64,000 bases of DNA from Glandiceps talaboti (lineage: Eukaryota; Hemichordata; Enteropneusta; Spengelidae). The DNA is taken from NCBI RefSeq assembly GCF_964340395.1, contig NC_135551.1, positions 6,760,463-6,824,462 on the forward strand, read 5' to 3'. Numbering within the stretch: the stretch's first letter is position 1; the number at the start of each line of letters is the position of its first letter. The notes under the pieces were generated by a model that had not been told where the DNA came from, searched no databases, and saw only the letters and a list, made by a program, of their open reading frames with translations. The position numbers and the translations under genes are program-made. Positions 11,143 through 24,003 of the stretch are shown here, in pieces.

Positions 11143-11952
11143 TTACTCGCTTACTTTGTCATTCAGGAATTCCCGTTCATCCCATTGAGTTAATGAACGT
11201 TGCGGCTGCACCTGTTGACTAATCAATGTCTGTTGCAGCTGTTCAACTGTCTGTCCGTATTGTATGTTGTCCACAGAGTTCACAGAGGTCAAATGTCTAT
11301 CCTCGGAGGTCACACTGTCTTTACTACTGTCACAGTTGTTCTGTACTGTCTTCTTGAAATCCTTGGTATTTCCATTAGTGTCAGACAAACTGTCAATAAT
11401 TTCAAATCTTCTGGCAAAGGCACATGCCTGTTCAAAGTCAACCGGATTGTTTGTCACAGTAAACTTCATAATCGAGGGACATAATCCTTGAATAAATCGA
11501 CTTAATAATTCATCTTGATTCCGTTGGCATTGATGACACATGTGTTTCACACGAATAGCATATTCCTGTACAGATTCACCATGCTGTTGACGTAGAGAGT
11601 CTAATTCACTGTCAAGTTTCCATCTAGGTTTGCCATGATGAAATTGTAGCAAAAATGCCTCCACTAAGTCATTCCAGTTCTCTAGGATATCATCATGTAA
11701 AGTCGCAAACCAAAGTTCGGCATTGCCTTTCATAAATAAACCAAACAAATTTCTGCGTTGTCTGTCATTGTATCCTTTGAATGCAACATATGCATTAAAT
11801 TTGGGAAGCCATAAATCAGGACTGTCATTCCCACTGTATCTTAGAGGAAGTATGTCGGAAACAACATCTATTGTATTTATCCTTTGACGCAGATCATTAA
11901 TAACATCAGCAAACTCATGTCCATGTTCGTTTTGTTGATTCAGTTCATCCAT
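11143..11952 (-). CDS. gag: Ty3/gypsy Gag (matrix/capsid part)
   Basis: 269 residues from ATG 11952. Around residues 40-175 lies the retrotransposon Gag capsid fold pattern: LWLPKFNAYVAFKGY, NAELWFATL, WNDLVEAFLLQF, LDSLRQQHGESVQEYAIR and FIQGLCPSIM. These blocks are typical of the retrotrans_gag family, which forms the particle that packages element RNA. The frame ends at TAA 11143-11145 and continues in frame into the zinc knuckle and pol without any shift. Confidence 0.93.
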   Translation of the reverse strand: MDELNQQNEHGHEFADVINDLRQRINTIDVVSDILPLRYSGNDSPDLWLPKFNAYVAFKGYNDRQRRNLFGLFMKGNAELWFATLHDDILENWNDLVEAFLLQFHHGKPRWKLDSELDSLRQQHGESVQEYAIRVKHMCHQCQRNQDELLSRFIQGLCPSIMKFTVTNNPVDFEQACAFARRFEIIDSLSDTNGNTKDFKKTVQNNCDSSKDSVTSEDRHLTSVNSVDNIQYGQTVEQLQQTLISQQVQPQRSLTQWDEREFLNDKVSE

Positions 11953-12074
11953 TTTACATTTGATGTAGTATTTTTTTGTTACTCACCCAATGGCGTTACG
12001 TGTTGTCTTCTTATCAGGTTTCGGTAAGTCTTCGTAAGGTTCAAACTTGATTCATTATACACACAAATGGTTGT

Positions 12075-12092
12075 CCAAGCCCCGGATCGCCA
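12075..12092 (-). other. Primer-binding site
   Basis: Minus strand TGGCGATCCGGGGCTTGG, five bases inside the 5' LTR. It begins with TGG, complementary to a tRNA 3' CCA. The priming tRNA was not identified. Confidence 0.7.
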
Positions 12093-12097
12093 ACAAT

Positions 12098-12680
12098 ATT
12101 ACTACTGATCTTCGCACACAGCTGATAGACCAAGTAATAACACCCGAATCACTCTCATATCTCATATCTGACTCAACTTCTGTATGTACGTACCAGGATC
12201 ACACTTGAACTTTAAAGGGAATTAGCTCAGACTACACAGTTTGTGTATAAATCTACACTCGAGACGAAGGCAAACACCCAGCATAGTGCCTCGTTCATTG
12301 ACTTCCCGCGAAGCCAAGTCCTCTTGCCAAATCATGAGTGAAGTGCCTGTCAGTCCCGTGTTCTTTATTGTGACGTCCGTAAAGTCTAAATATACATAAC
12401 GCATGGCCAATGGCCAAATAATTAATGCATTCCATATAGAGCTTTTCTAGGCGTGATCATGCCCTAAAAATATACTCAAAACATTGATGAATGATCACTA
12501 TGAATCCTAGATATTTATGAAATGCAGACCGTCGTCTCATGTATTCGAGTATGCTTGGAATCCTGTGTGGTCTAAATCCGATATCCTTGAGACAGTCTTT
12601 TGACCTTTCAGTCAAACTAGGCCATGCGATGTTGTTAAAATATTCAGTTTACTGAAAATATAAATATGTCATCTGTGACA
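12098..12680 (-). repeat. 5' LTR of the Ty3/gypsy element
   Basis: 583 bp, no difference seen from the 3' LTR at 4663-5245. In element orientation it is the promoter-bearing LTR. Its right border abuts the second CATGT target duplication (12681-12685). Confidence 0.97.
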
Positions 12681-12685
12681 CATGT

Positions 12686-14249
<1,564 letters not shown>

Positions 14250-14278
14250 CATACACTTACACAAATGTAAATTTACTT

Positions 14279-14400
14279 GGTAAACAACTGCTCCTGAGGT
14301 TTAATTTTGGTTCAAATCATGAGCAGAATATTCGGGGGCCCTTTCAGACCATCACAATTGTTATGCCCCCCTCCCTTTGAACCTCAATTTTGTTCATGCC
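14279..14400 (+). repeat. Dispersed repeat, copy 1 (partner 20653-20770)
   Basis: Shared order of blocks with 20653-20770: AAACNNCTGCTCCTG, TTTGGTTCAA, TCATGAGCA, GGGCCC and TTTCAGAC, followed by C-rich sequence. A third partial copy of the first block is at about 14054. Family unknown. Confidence 0.55.
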
Positions 14401-14433
14401 CCCCCCCCCCGTAAATTCTGACTCCAGCATAAT

Positions 14434-15244
14434 TTCAAGATTATTCCGAGCTCGGTATTACAGGCATTCGACTAGAGTCTTTATACCTCAAAGATATAAA
14501 ACAGTCCATTTCTGTACAAGGCATATCAGAAACCAAACATTTGCAGTGTGGAGTGCCACAAAACCCTGTGCTTGGTCCACTCTTACACGCGTATGCTGTC
14601 TATACACATCACCACTTGGAAAGCTAATCCGACATCACAATCTCAATATGCAACAACATGCAGACGACAACCAGATTTACCAATATATTTCCCAATCACA
14701 TACGTCAACTACAGTGTCAACTACAGTAACTAAGATGGAAACTGTTGCACATGATATTAAACGACCCAAAATAAGCTAGTTTAATGATGGCAAAACCGAG
14801 GTCCTCCTTATAACGTCTCAGTTCAACAGGCTTCCTCGTCTCATGAACCACATCAACATTGGATCGTCTTCTGTGCAGTTAGTGGATTCAGCATGTACCA
14901 TTTGTGTAACAATTGATGACCGTTATAACCTCAAGAAGCACATCTCGTTGACATGTAGATCAGTTCTTTTTCACCTCCGAACAATAGGTCGCATCATTGA
15001 TAGTGGAGGGGGCCCCTCCACTGTCTATGGTCGCATACGCCAGTATCTTACAAACGGAGTTTGTCAGAACCTTGGTCATGCACTTATATCATCGAAACCT
15101 GACTACTGGATGGCCCTTCTGTATGGGCTGCCAGCTAAAAACATTGTCCCTCTTCAACATGCCCAAAATACAGCAGCTAGGATTGTGTCAGGTACAAAGA
15201 AAACAGATCACGTCACACCGGTTCTTTCAATAACACAGTTTAGT
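14434..15244 (+). pseudogene. Non-LTR retrotransposon reverse transcriptase fragment
   Basis: Reading across at least two frames, the order is IKQSISVQGIS, CGVPQNPVLGPLL (RT block normally CGVPQGSVLGP) and QHADDNQIY (catalytic YADD changed to HADD), then a later block SKPDYWMALLYGLPAKNIVPLQHAQNTAARIVSGTKKTDHVTPVL, part of the conserved C-terminal RT region of CR1/L2/jockey-like LINEs. The frame shifts near 14595 and is interrupted by a 34-bp hairpin insertion at 14995-15028. Upstream endonuclease and downstream tail are missing. Clearly dead. Confidence 0.85.
14995..15028. mobile_element. Micro hairpin insertion (34 bp) with 8-bp target duplication
   Basis: A near-perfect hairpin (arms around AGTGGAGGGG / CCCCTCCACT, ending GTCTAT) flanked by GGTCGCAT at 14987-14994 and 15029-15036. 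It interrupts the reverse-transcriptase reading between GRI and RQYL; removing it with one duplicate restores the reading order. See also 17901, 20071, 23895 and 25852. Confidence 0.65.
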
Positions 15245-15741
15245 TAGAAATCACACTGGCGTCAAGTGCAGTTACATAATAATAATATACCAGTAGGTAG
15301 GGCCTACATGTACATGTAGTCTCAGGTCACTACATTGTGATCTGAGATGTAGTTTACACCACTATGACCTAAGAACTTGAACCAGGGCTGAGGAGAAGTG
15401 GTCTGAGGTTAAATTTTTGCAGCTCTCGTTCAGCAATCTCAAAACATTTCAGCCTACCTCCCGTAATGAACACTTGTCAAGCATTTTTGTAGCTCCCATA
15501 CTCAAGGACTACATATATGTTTATATACGACTCAAAATATAACACTGAAATTTACTTTGAACACGTTCAGTTTCAGTAGACGTATTAAAACCCAAAATCT
15601 CCACCGTATAATTTAATATCGGTAATAGTTTACAGTCAAAAACTTTTAAATTTAGTTTTGACTAGGAGATCCCCAAGTTTTGCAAGTTGACTCATGACCG
15701 CAATCATTGCTTTACTCGCTTGAGCTGCAAGCGCTAAATAC
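15245..15741. other. Noncoding stretch
   Basis: No gene seen. Contains an imperfect hairpin at about 15319-15357 (CTCAGGTCAC / GTGATCTGAG arms) and the block AGTGGTCTGAGG near 15396, which recurs at 28233 and, slightly changed, as part of a hairpin at about 29412-29446. Confidence 0.45.
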
Positions 15742-15750
15742 CATAGACCA

Positions 15751-15917
15751 TAGTCTTGCTGCTAGACGTTCGGGCTTTCTTTCGATGCTATAACTATAAG
15801 CGAGCGAAGTTCGCATGTGAGGGCTTGCCCGAACTCGGATGTTCCATCCTCGATAGCGTTGTTCGGCTGTGTGTCGTATTTTATCGGAAGAACATCCGAG
15901 GGCTAGCTGATAGACTA
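15751..15917. mobile_element. MITE, copy 1 (167 bp, 9-bp target duplication)
   Basis: Starts TAGTCTTGCTGCTAG and ends CTAGCTGATAGACTA, giving imperfect terminal inverted repeats. Flanked by CATAGACCA at 15742-15750 and 15918-15926. Copy 2 lies at 27992-28139. The 9-bp duplication suggests a Mutator-like transposase, but the assignment is inference. A 71-codon frame across it is spurious. Confidence 0.88.
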
Positions 15918-15926
15918 CATAGACCA

Positions 15927-16265
15927 CTGCTTGACATAATCACGCCTAGATATTCATAAAAAGCGAACAACGTCGAGTTTATGACCACCAATAACCACTT
16001 TTCAATTTTCTTAAGAATTTCATCTCTTAGTAAATACAATAATTTTAGTTTTGACATACATGTAATTTACTTTCAAAAGACAATGTTAGAAACCCCTACC
16101 CCATTGATTCCTGTGGGAACATGCCTTTCGTGAAGAAAAATGGTTACATAACATGTCTACAAGAATTGTTGGAGAATGTCTATGTAGAATGCCACACTGA
16201 TCCCATATCCACACCTTGAGTTTTATTTTTATTGTTCTTCAATGATCTCCTTCAAAGTAATAGTC
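15927..16265. other. Noncoding stretch
   Basis: No gene, tRNA or repeat recognised. Confidence 0.4.
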
Positions 16266-16640
16266 TGGATACCAATATGGTTTCTAACTAAACCACGTCT
16301 AGCCAAAAGCCCCTCAAATAGCACAAAAAGTTGTTCACCCAATCAGTGAAACCTAAATGTTTTGAAGATGTAAACAGTATATAAGTAGCATTATGAGCTG
16401 ACAAATATACCACATTTTAACATTACTGTCCCAATAAACACTAACTTTATGAGGGACTGTGTTATTGGTTAGAGTTTTGTGATTTACTAACAAAGACATG
16501 ATGTTAATGACTGTGTGGGTGGCTGTAAATGAATTTTAAATTGCATCTCATGCATTTCAAGACTTCTAGAGTAACGACTCTGACTATACTGTGAGTGGAG
16601 GTGTAAATGGTAATGATACAGTATAGGAACTAGACTATCG
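16266..16640 (+). repeat. Dispersed repeat, partner 23870-24003
   Basis: Its start (ACCAATATGG, CTAACTAAACCA) and its end (GTGAGTGGAGGTGTAAATGGTAA, then ACTAGAC) match 23870-24003, where the middle is deleted. The site CTAACTAAACCACG at 16284-16297 is the uninterrupted version of the hairpin insertion site at 23887-23937. Confidence 0.65.
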
Positions 16641-16974
16641 AAGTAATTACCTTGTCCAAAAGACTACAGTCGGATATTAATCTCACCATTATTGCCTGAA
16701 TTTATGTCTATCAAGGCGGATCTGATAAGATCATGGAAATCGAGAAACTTTCATCACTTAGTGACTTTGGACTTGAGCATTGAATACATTTGTGAAGTAC
16801 TCAGACCATGATTCATGTTTTTTTTAGAGGTTAATTCCACTAGATCGTCCACTAAATCGTCCACGAAAACAAATACATTCTATCATTCCACCATGTCACT
16901 CAACAACGCGCATCACATCCGGATACCAGTTATTCTGTGAGTTCGAATTCTATCACTTGAATTTCCGTTATTTA

Positions 16975-17018
16975 GTCGTCTGAAGATCGCATTCAAGCGT
17001 GAAACTCTGAGTAACGGC
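16975..17018 (+). ncRNA. Hammerhead ribozyme fold (type I, minimal stem III), copy 2
   Basis: Plus strand: stem I GTCGT, core CTGAAGA (16980-16986), stem II CGC-ATTCAA-GCG flanked by U·U, core GAA, stem III ACT-CTG-AGT, cleavage nucleotide A after GU, stem I partner ACGGC (with one G·U). Same architecture as 975-1018 and 31310-31352 with different but still paired stem bases. The following 87 bases, to the (AT)n tract at 17106, resemble those after the 31310 copy, including a GCTC...GAGCACT hairpin. Confidence 0.78.
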
Positions 17019-17103
17019 CTCCGTACCATAACTTGTGTACTTTGTGTAAATACAGCTCTACTTCTCAGTATTGAGCACTTTTCATTCAGTTTATGACTTA
17101 CCT

Positions 17104-17105
<2 letters not shown>
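17019..17105 (+). repeat. Body of hammerhead-bearing short element
   Basis: Corresponds to 31353-31436: conserved GCTCT...GTAT(T/A)GAGCACT hairpin, then TTCAG-like and A(C)TTACC/ACTCACC blocks. It ends where (AT)n begins. Confidence 0.55.
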
Positions 17106-17202
<97 letters not shown>

Positions 17203-17403
17203 CCATTGCTCGGTTGACGGCAACGCGGTCAAAGATAACGGGTTCTTTGCACAATACACGTGTATATAGAAATGATATCCCTTAAATTTCCCCTCTTTTC
17301 ATTCTTGCTCTTTTCAACTACAATATAGATTTTGATAATTTCCATAGGTCTCACGAGATATACTCTTCAAGGAAAAACAAGTTCGTGTCGGGGTTTGACA
17401 AGA

Positions 17404-17501
<98 letters not shown>

Positions 17502-17703
17502 CCATTGCTCGGTTGACGGCAACGCGGTCAAAGATATCGGGTTCTTTGCACAATACACGTGTATATAGAAATGATGTCCCTTAAATTTCCCCTCTTTTCA
17601 TTCTTGCTCTTTTCAACTACAATATAGATTTTGATAATTTCCATAGGTCTCACGAGATATACTCTTCAAGGAAAAACAAGTTCGTGTCGGGGTTTGACAC
17701 GAG
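17106..17703. repeat. Tandem duplication of a 299-bp unit led by (AT)n
   Basis: (AT)n at 17106-17200, unique sequence 17201-17403, (AT)n at 17404-17499, and the same unique sequence again at 17500-17703 with only a few substitutions. The period is 299 bp. Poly-Ile-Tyr frames through the tracts are artefacts. Confidence 0.95.
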
Positions 17704-18200
17704 AATAGTCTGTGCTTGGAGTAATTATACTGTCAGTATAATTTCTCAAAGGTATGTGTTATCGTGGAAGTTTAAACGTTATTTATACTTTAACGGTGTT
17801 ATAGATTTTGACCCAAGCTATGCATGCCACGGTCACAAGCTACATTCCGTCAGATCGATTTACCAAACAAGTTTGCCACAATTAACGCATCCCATCAAAC
17901 CATGGACCCTCCACAAAGGTGTAGTGTCTATGGTCAAACAAATGACAGGTCGCAGAAACTATGGTCATGGAAGTATGAACGTCGTTTATACTTCTACGCC
18001 GTGACATACAATGAGCGCAGTGCCATGATTGACCGGATTATTCAGTGTCGATAATCCCAGTTAATATAATCCCAAAGGCAAACTTGTTTTATTTACCACC
18101 TTGCCAAGCAACACAGGGTGGTGGCGAGGCGAAGTTGTAATGTACTGTCGCTTTGATATTCACGATTTTGGAAAGGAAATAGATAACATCGGGTTAGATC
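17704..18200. other. Noncoding stretch with one micro hairpin
   Basis: Apart from the hairpin insertion at 17901-17933, no feature is recognised. Frames of 76-106 codons here carry no known domain. Confidence 0.4.
17901..17933. mobile_element. Micro hairpin insertion (33 bp)
   Basis: CCATGGACCCTCCAC ... GTAGTGTCTATGG forms imperfect arms, flanked by TCAAAC at 17895-17900 and 17934-17939. It resembles the other ATAGAC/GTCTAT hairpins of this window, but the duplication is shorter or decayed. Confidence 0.5.
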
Positions 18201-19720
<1,520 letters not shown>

Positions 19721-19889
19721 ATGACCATTTCTGGCAAGACTTCACTCACAATTTTCGCGATTTTACTGATTTTTCTTCTTTATTAAAAAGGTTTAGGGTC
19801 GGCACCGGATTTCTAGAATGGAAGCGTTTGGGGAGTTATGTGTGATTTATTTGTTGAGAAAGGTTCAAAGACAATAAATATCGCCGGAA

Positions 19890-19930
19890 GGTGGCACTTG
19901 CCGTTCCAGTGAGGAACGACTAGTGCCACC
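19890..19930. repeat. Short hairpin (41 bp)
   Basis: GGTGGCACT...GTTCC-AGTGA-GGAAC...AGTGCCACC: arms of 18 bases with a few mismatches around a 5-base loop. No clear target duplication, so it may be another micro element or a local palindrome. Confidence 0.6.
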
Positions 19931-20070
19931 ACGGTAGTACTCGACAATTCGATGGACCACGGCTAAGTCCGCCATTCACAATTTTCAAATCACTTGAAAT
20001 AAAGCAATCTGGCAAAACTCGCCCGTGGACATTTACAATCTTGTCGCAACTAATTCTAGTAGGTAAAACC

Positions 20071-20092
20071 ATAGACCCTCCACCCTGTCTAT
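20071..20092. mobile_element. Micro hairpin insertion (22 bp) with perfect 9-bp duplication
   Basis: ATAGAC-CCTCCACCCT-GTCTAT flanked by GGTAAAACC at 20062-20070 and 20093-20101. Confidence 0.65.
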
Positions 20093-20101
20093 GGTAAAAC
20101 C

Positions 20102-20652
20102 TAGTCGCATTCATAACTTTCATCGAGGGTAAGGTAATTTTAGTCATCAACTTCTATAAAGTCCAAAATGAAATGATAAAACATGTACATTTTGGAAATT
20201 ATCCCATGTATAATGCCAGATTATAAAGTGACAAAGAGTGGTTCATCTGAGTGGATAGCTTAACCTCTTGACGATTTATAAACAATGGGAAATAGGCAGC
20301 TATCTCGATGTTCATTTTAACCTATTTTCATATGTACCCAGAGAATATTTTCAGAACTGGTATCCAAATTACCAAGATCACGTTTTTCATATTTACTGAT
20401 ATGCCGCTTTAGTTATGGCCGGTTTTGTGAGATGTTTTGCGTGCACAATGTAAACCACAGACAAGGCATGTAAACTTGTACTTGCAAACCCGTCTATTTC
20501 AGGCTTGGCCTCTTACCACTCTTGGAGGAATTGTACTGACTCCTCCAAGACCACGTCTGACCCAGTGGCCTGAAACCTATAGTCTATCGCGAGTATATTG
20601 TCTACCCTTCAAGAGACACACATTCTCTGCCAGTCACCCTTTTAAAAATACG
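20102..20652. other. Noncoding stretch
   Basis: No gene seen. A hairpin CTTGGAGGA...TCCTCCAAG lies at 20519-20548. Confidence 0.4.
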
Positions 20653-20770
20653 CTTGTTAAACGTCTGCTCCTGGAGTTAAATTTGGTTCAACTCATGAGC
20701 AAAATATTTATACGTGACTCCGGGCCCCTTTCAGACAATCCGAATTTTCACGCACGCCCCAATTCGTTTT
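20653..20770 (+). repeat. Dispersed repeat, copy 2 (partner 14279-14400)
   Basis: See partner entry; same block order, moderate divergence. Confidence 0.55.
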
Positions 20771-20904
20771 TCCCATGACAACAATTTTCTCCTGAGCCTC
20801 CCCCTACCCTAATCTAGTTCCTGACGACCGTATTCCAATTTTACACTACATCTTTACGTATTACGTATAGTCAATGTCATTACTCTCGTTGCCGATGTGT
20901 TGGC

Positions 20905-20907
<3 letters not shown>

Positions 20908-20935
<28 letters not shown>
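20908..20935. repeat. (AT)n microsatellite
   Basis: 28 bp of AT dinucleotides. Confidence 0.95.
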
Positions 20936-20939
<4 letters not shown>

Positions 20940-23116
20940 CCATAATCACAACATATTTCCTGCTCAAAGAAGAACTGTTTCAGCTTATTCCATTTCGATA
21001 TAAACAGAGTCCAGGGATAAAATACCCATGTACTACTCCTTAATTACTGGCTAGGTAATGTCAATCGTAAAATAATCCAAGCACCAGCGTCCCTAAAATC
21101 CGTGAAACAGTGTCGATATTACAGTATTTTGCTGACACTTACTACTTTCTGTAACTGGTCTATATTTGTGATATCATGGTAAATATGCTTGGAATTTATG
21201 GCCTAACAAACCAGACATTACGTAGACTTGAATATTGAATCAAGAAAATCAAAAACAAAAACAAGGCCATGGCCATGGCCGGTCAGGTACTGATATTAGT
21301 ACTTTAGACATCAGTGGGGGTCACACTTGGTCATTGAAACTATATTGACCGACCAAAATTCTAAACATCACGGATAAATAATTTCATATCGAAATGTATG
21401 TACGGAGATTCAGGTTTTTAGACCACGTGGCTTTGACATGACATCATCAGCTAAATTTGCAATACGAAAGTAACGTAAAACATGGATGTATCTAGTAGGG
21501 AGCAAAGTCCGCATGTCTGTATGGATGTTTGAAGATTTACTATCGGTATATGGGAGGCATAGAGGGAAATATTTGAATAGCGTTATTTAACGTTACATAA
21601 TTCATAACTGACTACTAAACTACCGTCAAGAGGATTGTTTTTGCTTCCATTTATCTGTATTAATTTTTTTTAAATGCAGTGATGGTGACTGCCAATGCCG
21701 ATAGTGAAAATATGGCCCGCACATTCTGAAGATTTTTGTATCATACAAGTTCAATGTTGTAGCTGAGAATGTGATTCATATTTATAACTCCTGTAGAATG
21801 GGTACCGGTACTGATGCGAGGGATGTGAACCAACCTTTGTGTTGCGTGCTTTTTAATATCACCGTGTGTGTATGTGTGTGTGTGTGTTGTTTGTTTGTTT
21901 GTTTGTAATGTAGATTCGTCATTGATATACTGCTACTAGATCAGACCGTGGGTTATACTTCCATGATCAGAACATGACCAGACACAACTCTCCACGGCAC
22001 CATTTTGGTTTTGCAACTTTGATTACTTTGTTTTGAATAGCTTTTGTCAAGTTCTTGACTTTCCTGATATGACAATAAAGCAAGGGCGGCGAAATATTAT
22101 TATAGTAGTCCATCAAAAAACAAGACAATTTTGAAACTTTTAGTGGAAAATGTTAGTGAAGACACAGTTTACCCGCATAAATTAACTAACAAAAGACAAA
22201 AGAAATGTACACATGGTTCATTTTCTAGGTGTCGACCTCATGAATATGCACCAAGATTTAGAACCGAGTCAGCTTTAAATGCGTTCACACCTCCAAATCT
22301 GGTCTGGACAATAATGTCTGGGCTTAGTCACCCTTTTATGCGGACTACAGAGCGGCCCTGGTGCGGACTATTTCTGCCACCTATTAATGCCTGAAAGTCA
22401 AGGGAAAGAAAGGAGAGTGGCATATGCTGAGGTTGTGTACAACCAGCAACCCATAACATTTTAGCAATCTACAGTTCTACCTCAGTATGGCTATTAGCCA
22501 TGCTAGGTAGTTACTATAATGATTAATATAATGGTTGTCTTGGTAAAAGTTGTCGACCCCACCCCCCCCCCCCAAAAAAAAAAGAAAAAGATCAACAAAA
22601 CATTCTATGATATTGAAAGCGCTTCTGGCATGTAATTCCATAGAACAGTTTCCTGTAGGGAATGGCAGCGATTTCATTCAAACTCAAAGACAGAGATGTT
22701 GCTAACCAACGTGAACAGCCATAAAAAATTGTATGTGAATGAGTATGACTCTGAGATCCCGCTAACGGTTTCATTGTTGTCGGTCTAACCAGAGACACTG
22801 GAGAACTTCACTGTCTATGATCTAATCGTATTGCTCAGTGTGAAAACTGTGCAAAGCGTTACTATTTTGGCGTTGTATTTTCGCACATTTTTGGTTCACA
22901 AGGGTCCAATAATTTAAGCTTGAGTTAGGAAATAGGCCTGTTAAAAAAATTGTGTTGTTCCGATTAGGCCAAATAATAGAATAGGTGGGGTAGGTAGATT
23001 TATTTTATTTCATTTTATCATATATTTGTTTTCATGTGCGTGAGTGTCTAATTCTGGTTTTCCATTTTTTCCAAATGGTCTCTGTGTTATTGGCTTCTTT
23101 CCATTAGATGTACAAC
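20936..23116. other. Noncoding stretch
   Basis: Contains a (TG)n/(TTTG)n patch near 21861-21905, a C-run/A-run at 22559-22584 and no recognisable gene. The 87-codon frame at 22131-22394 has no domain I can name. Confidence 0.4.
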
Positions 23117-23260
23117 CATTACAGATTGGAGGAACAGTTTTATATTGTCTTTTTAAGTTGGTGTCAGTTTCTGCATCCACTATGTCTCGTGAGACTTCAC
23201 AATTGTTGCGATTTTGTTATTTTTTCAAGAACACGTAAAAAAGTTAAGGGTCGGCAGTGA
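23117..23260 (+). repeat. LINE 3' tail, copy 2
   Basis: Partner of 19672-19815; an isolated 3' fragment with no coding part, as left by strong 5' truncation on insertion. Confidence 0.6.
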
Positions 23261-23869
23261 AAAACTAGGTGGGTCGGGTAACAGAAACCAAACAGTTATT
23301 TTTTAGGCCTAAGGCATAACGTAGCATATAAATCTACCCAACCTGCGCGAGCAAGATCTGCATCGGTCAATGTAATATTTACATGGTCTATTACAATTTG
23401 ATAAAGTGTACCATTGTATATGCTTGTGCGAGACGTAAAAAAACATCATGCCGTCTAATTGTATGAAACGATTTAGTCACTATGGTTTTGAAGTCAGTGA
23501 GATAATGTTTGTGAAGTACCCGGTATCGTGATGTTATCGCTTGTATAGAAAAACCATCACTGAGGCAAAATCTCACTTTTATCTTCATTCATTTTTTTAA
23601 AGTCTTCAATCGTGCCAATTAAAAATATCGATACTGCAGTCATTTATGTGACTTTTTTTTCCATTTTTTTTGCATCTCGATTATATTTGTTTTCGTCTTC
23701 GTAACATCTTTTTTTTTTAATTGTGCCAAACGTAGTAGCTACCACATATAGAACAGTGGAAAAATACAGAATGAGACTCAGAAATGTAAAATCATTTACT
23801 TCAATGTCCAAAATGCGGACATCAGAAAATGATGCATGCACGTTGTGATGGACTCGTGATTAGCTTTAG
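23261..23869. other. Noncoding stretch
   Basis: Nothing recognised. Confidence 0.4.
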
Positions 23870-24003
23870 ATGCCAATTGGTATCTAACTAAACCATAGAC
23901 AATAGAGAGGGTCCTCTCTATTTTCTATGACTAAACCAAGTTTAGTGAGTGGAGGTGTAAATGGTAACGATACTGTTTAGGAACACGGTGATAGGAACTA
24001 GAC
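23870..24003 (+). repeat. Dispersed repeat, internally deleted copy (partner 16266-16640)
   Basis: Matches both ends of the partner and carries an extra 43 bp (hairpin plus target duplicate) that the partner lacks. Confidence 0.65.
23895..23929. mobile_element. Micro hairpin insertion (35 bp) with 8-bp duplication and related empty site
   Basis: ATAGACAATAGAGAGGG / TCCTCTCTATTTTCTAT arms, flanked by ACTAAACC at 23887-23894 and 23930-23937. The related repeat at 16284-16300 reads straight through the site (CTAACTAAACCACG), showing the pre-insertion state. Confidence 0.75.

Larger units (their letters stand above)
4663..12680 (-). mobile_element. Complete Ty3/gypsy LTR retrotransposon with chromodomain (8018 bp)
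   Basis: Two LTRs of exactly 583 bp (4663-5245 and 12098-12680) appear identical base for base. The 5-bp duplication CATGT flanks the element at 4658-4662 and 12681-12685. In element orientation: LTR starting TGTCACAG, a primer-binding site 5 bases after the LTR, gag, pol (protease, RT, RNase H, integrase, chromodomain), a 1.34-kb untranslated stretch, and a polypurine tract directly before the 3' LTR. Identical LTRs mean very recent insertion. One in-frame TAA interrupts gag-pol at 11143-11145. The integrase chromodomain places it with chromovirus-like Ty3/gypsy elements, though the clade was not tested. Confidence 0.97.

Noticed and set aside
4787-12410. 62-codon frame present in both LTRs
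   Set aside because: Identical only because the LTRs are identical; no protein features.
15756-15959. Frame over the MITE, recurring at 27733-28128
   Set aside because: Recurs because the MITE recurs; contains no domain.
22131-22394. 87-codon frame
   Set aside because: No recognisable motif, no splice context; left as noncoding.
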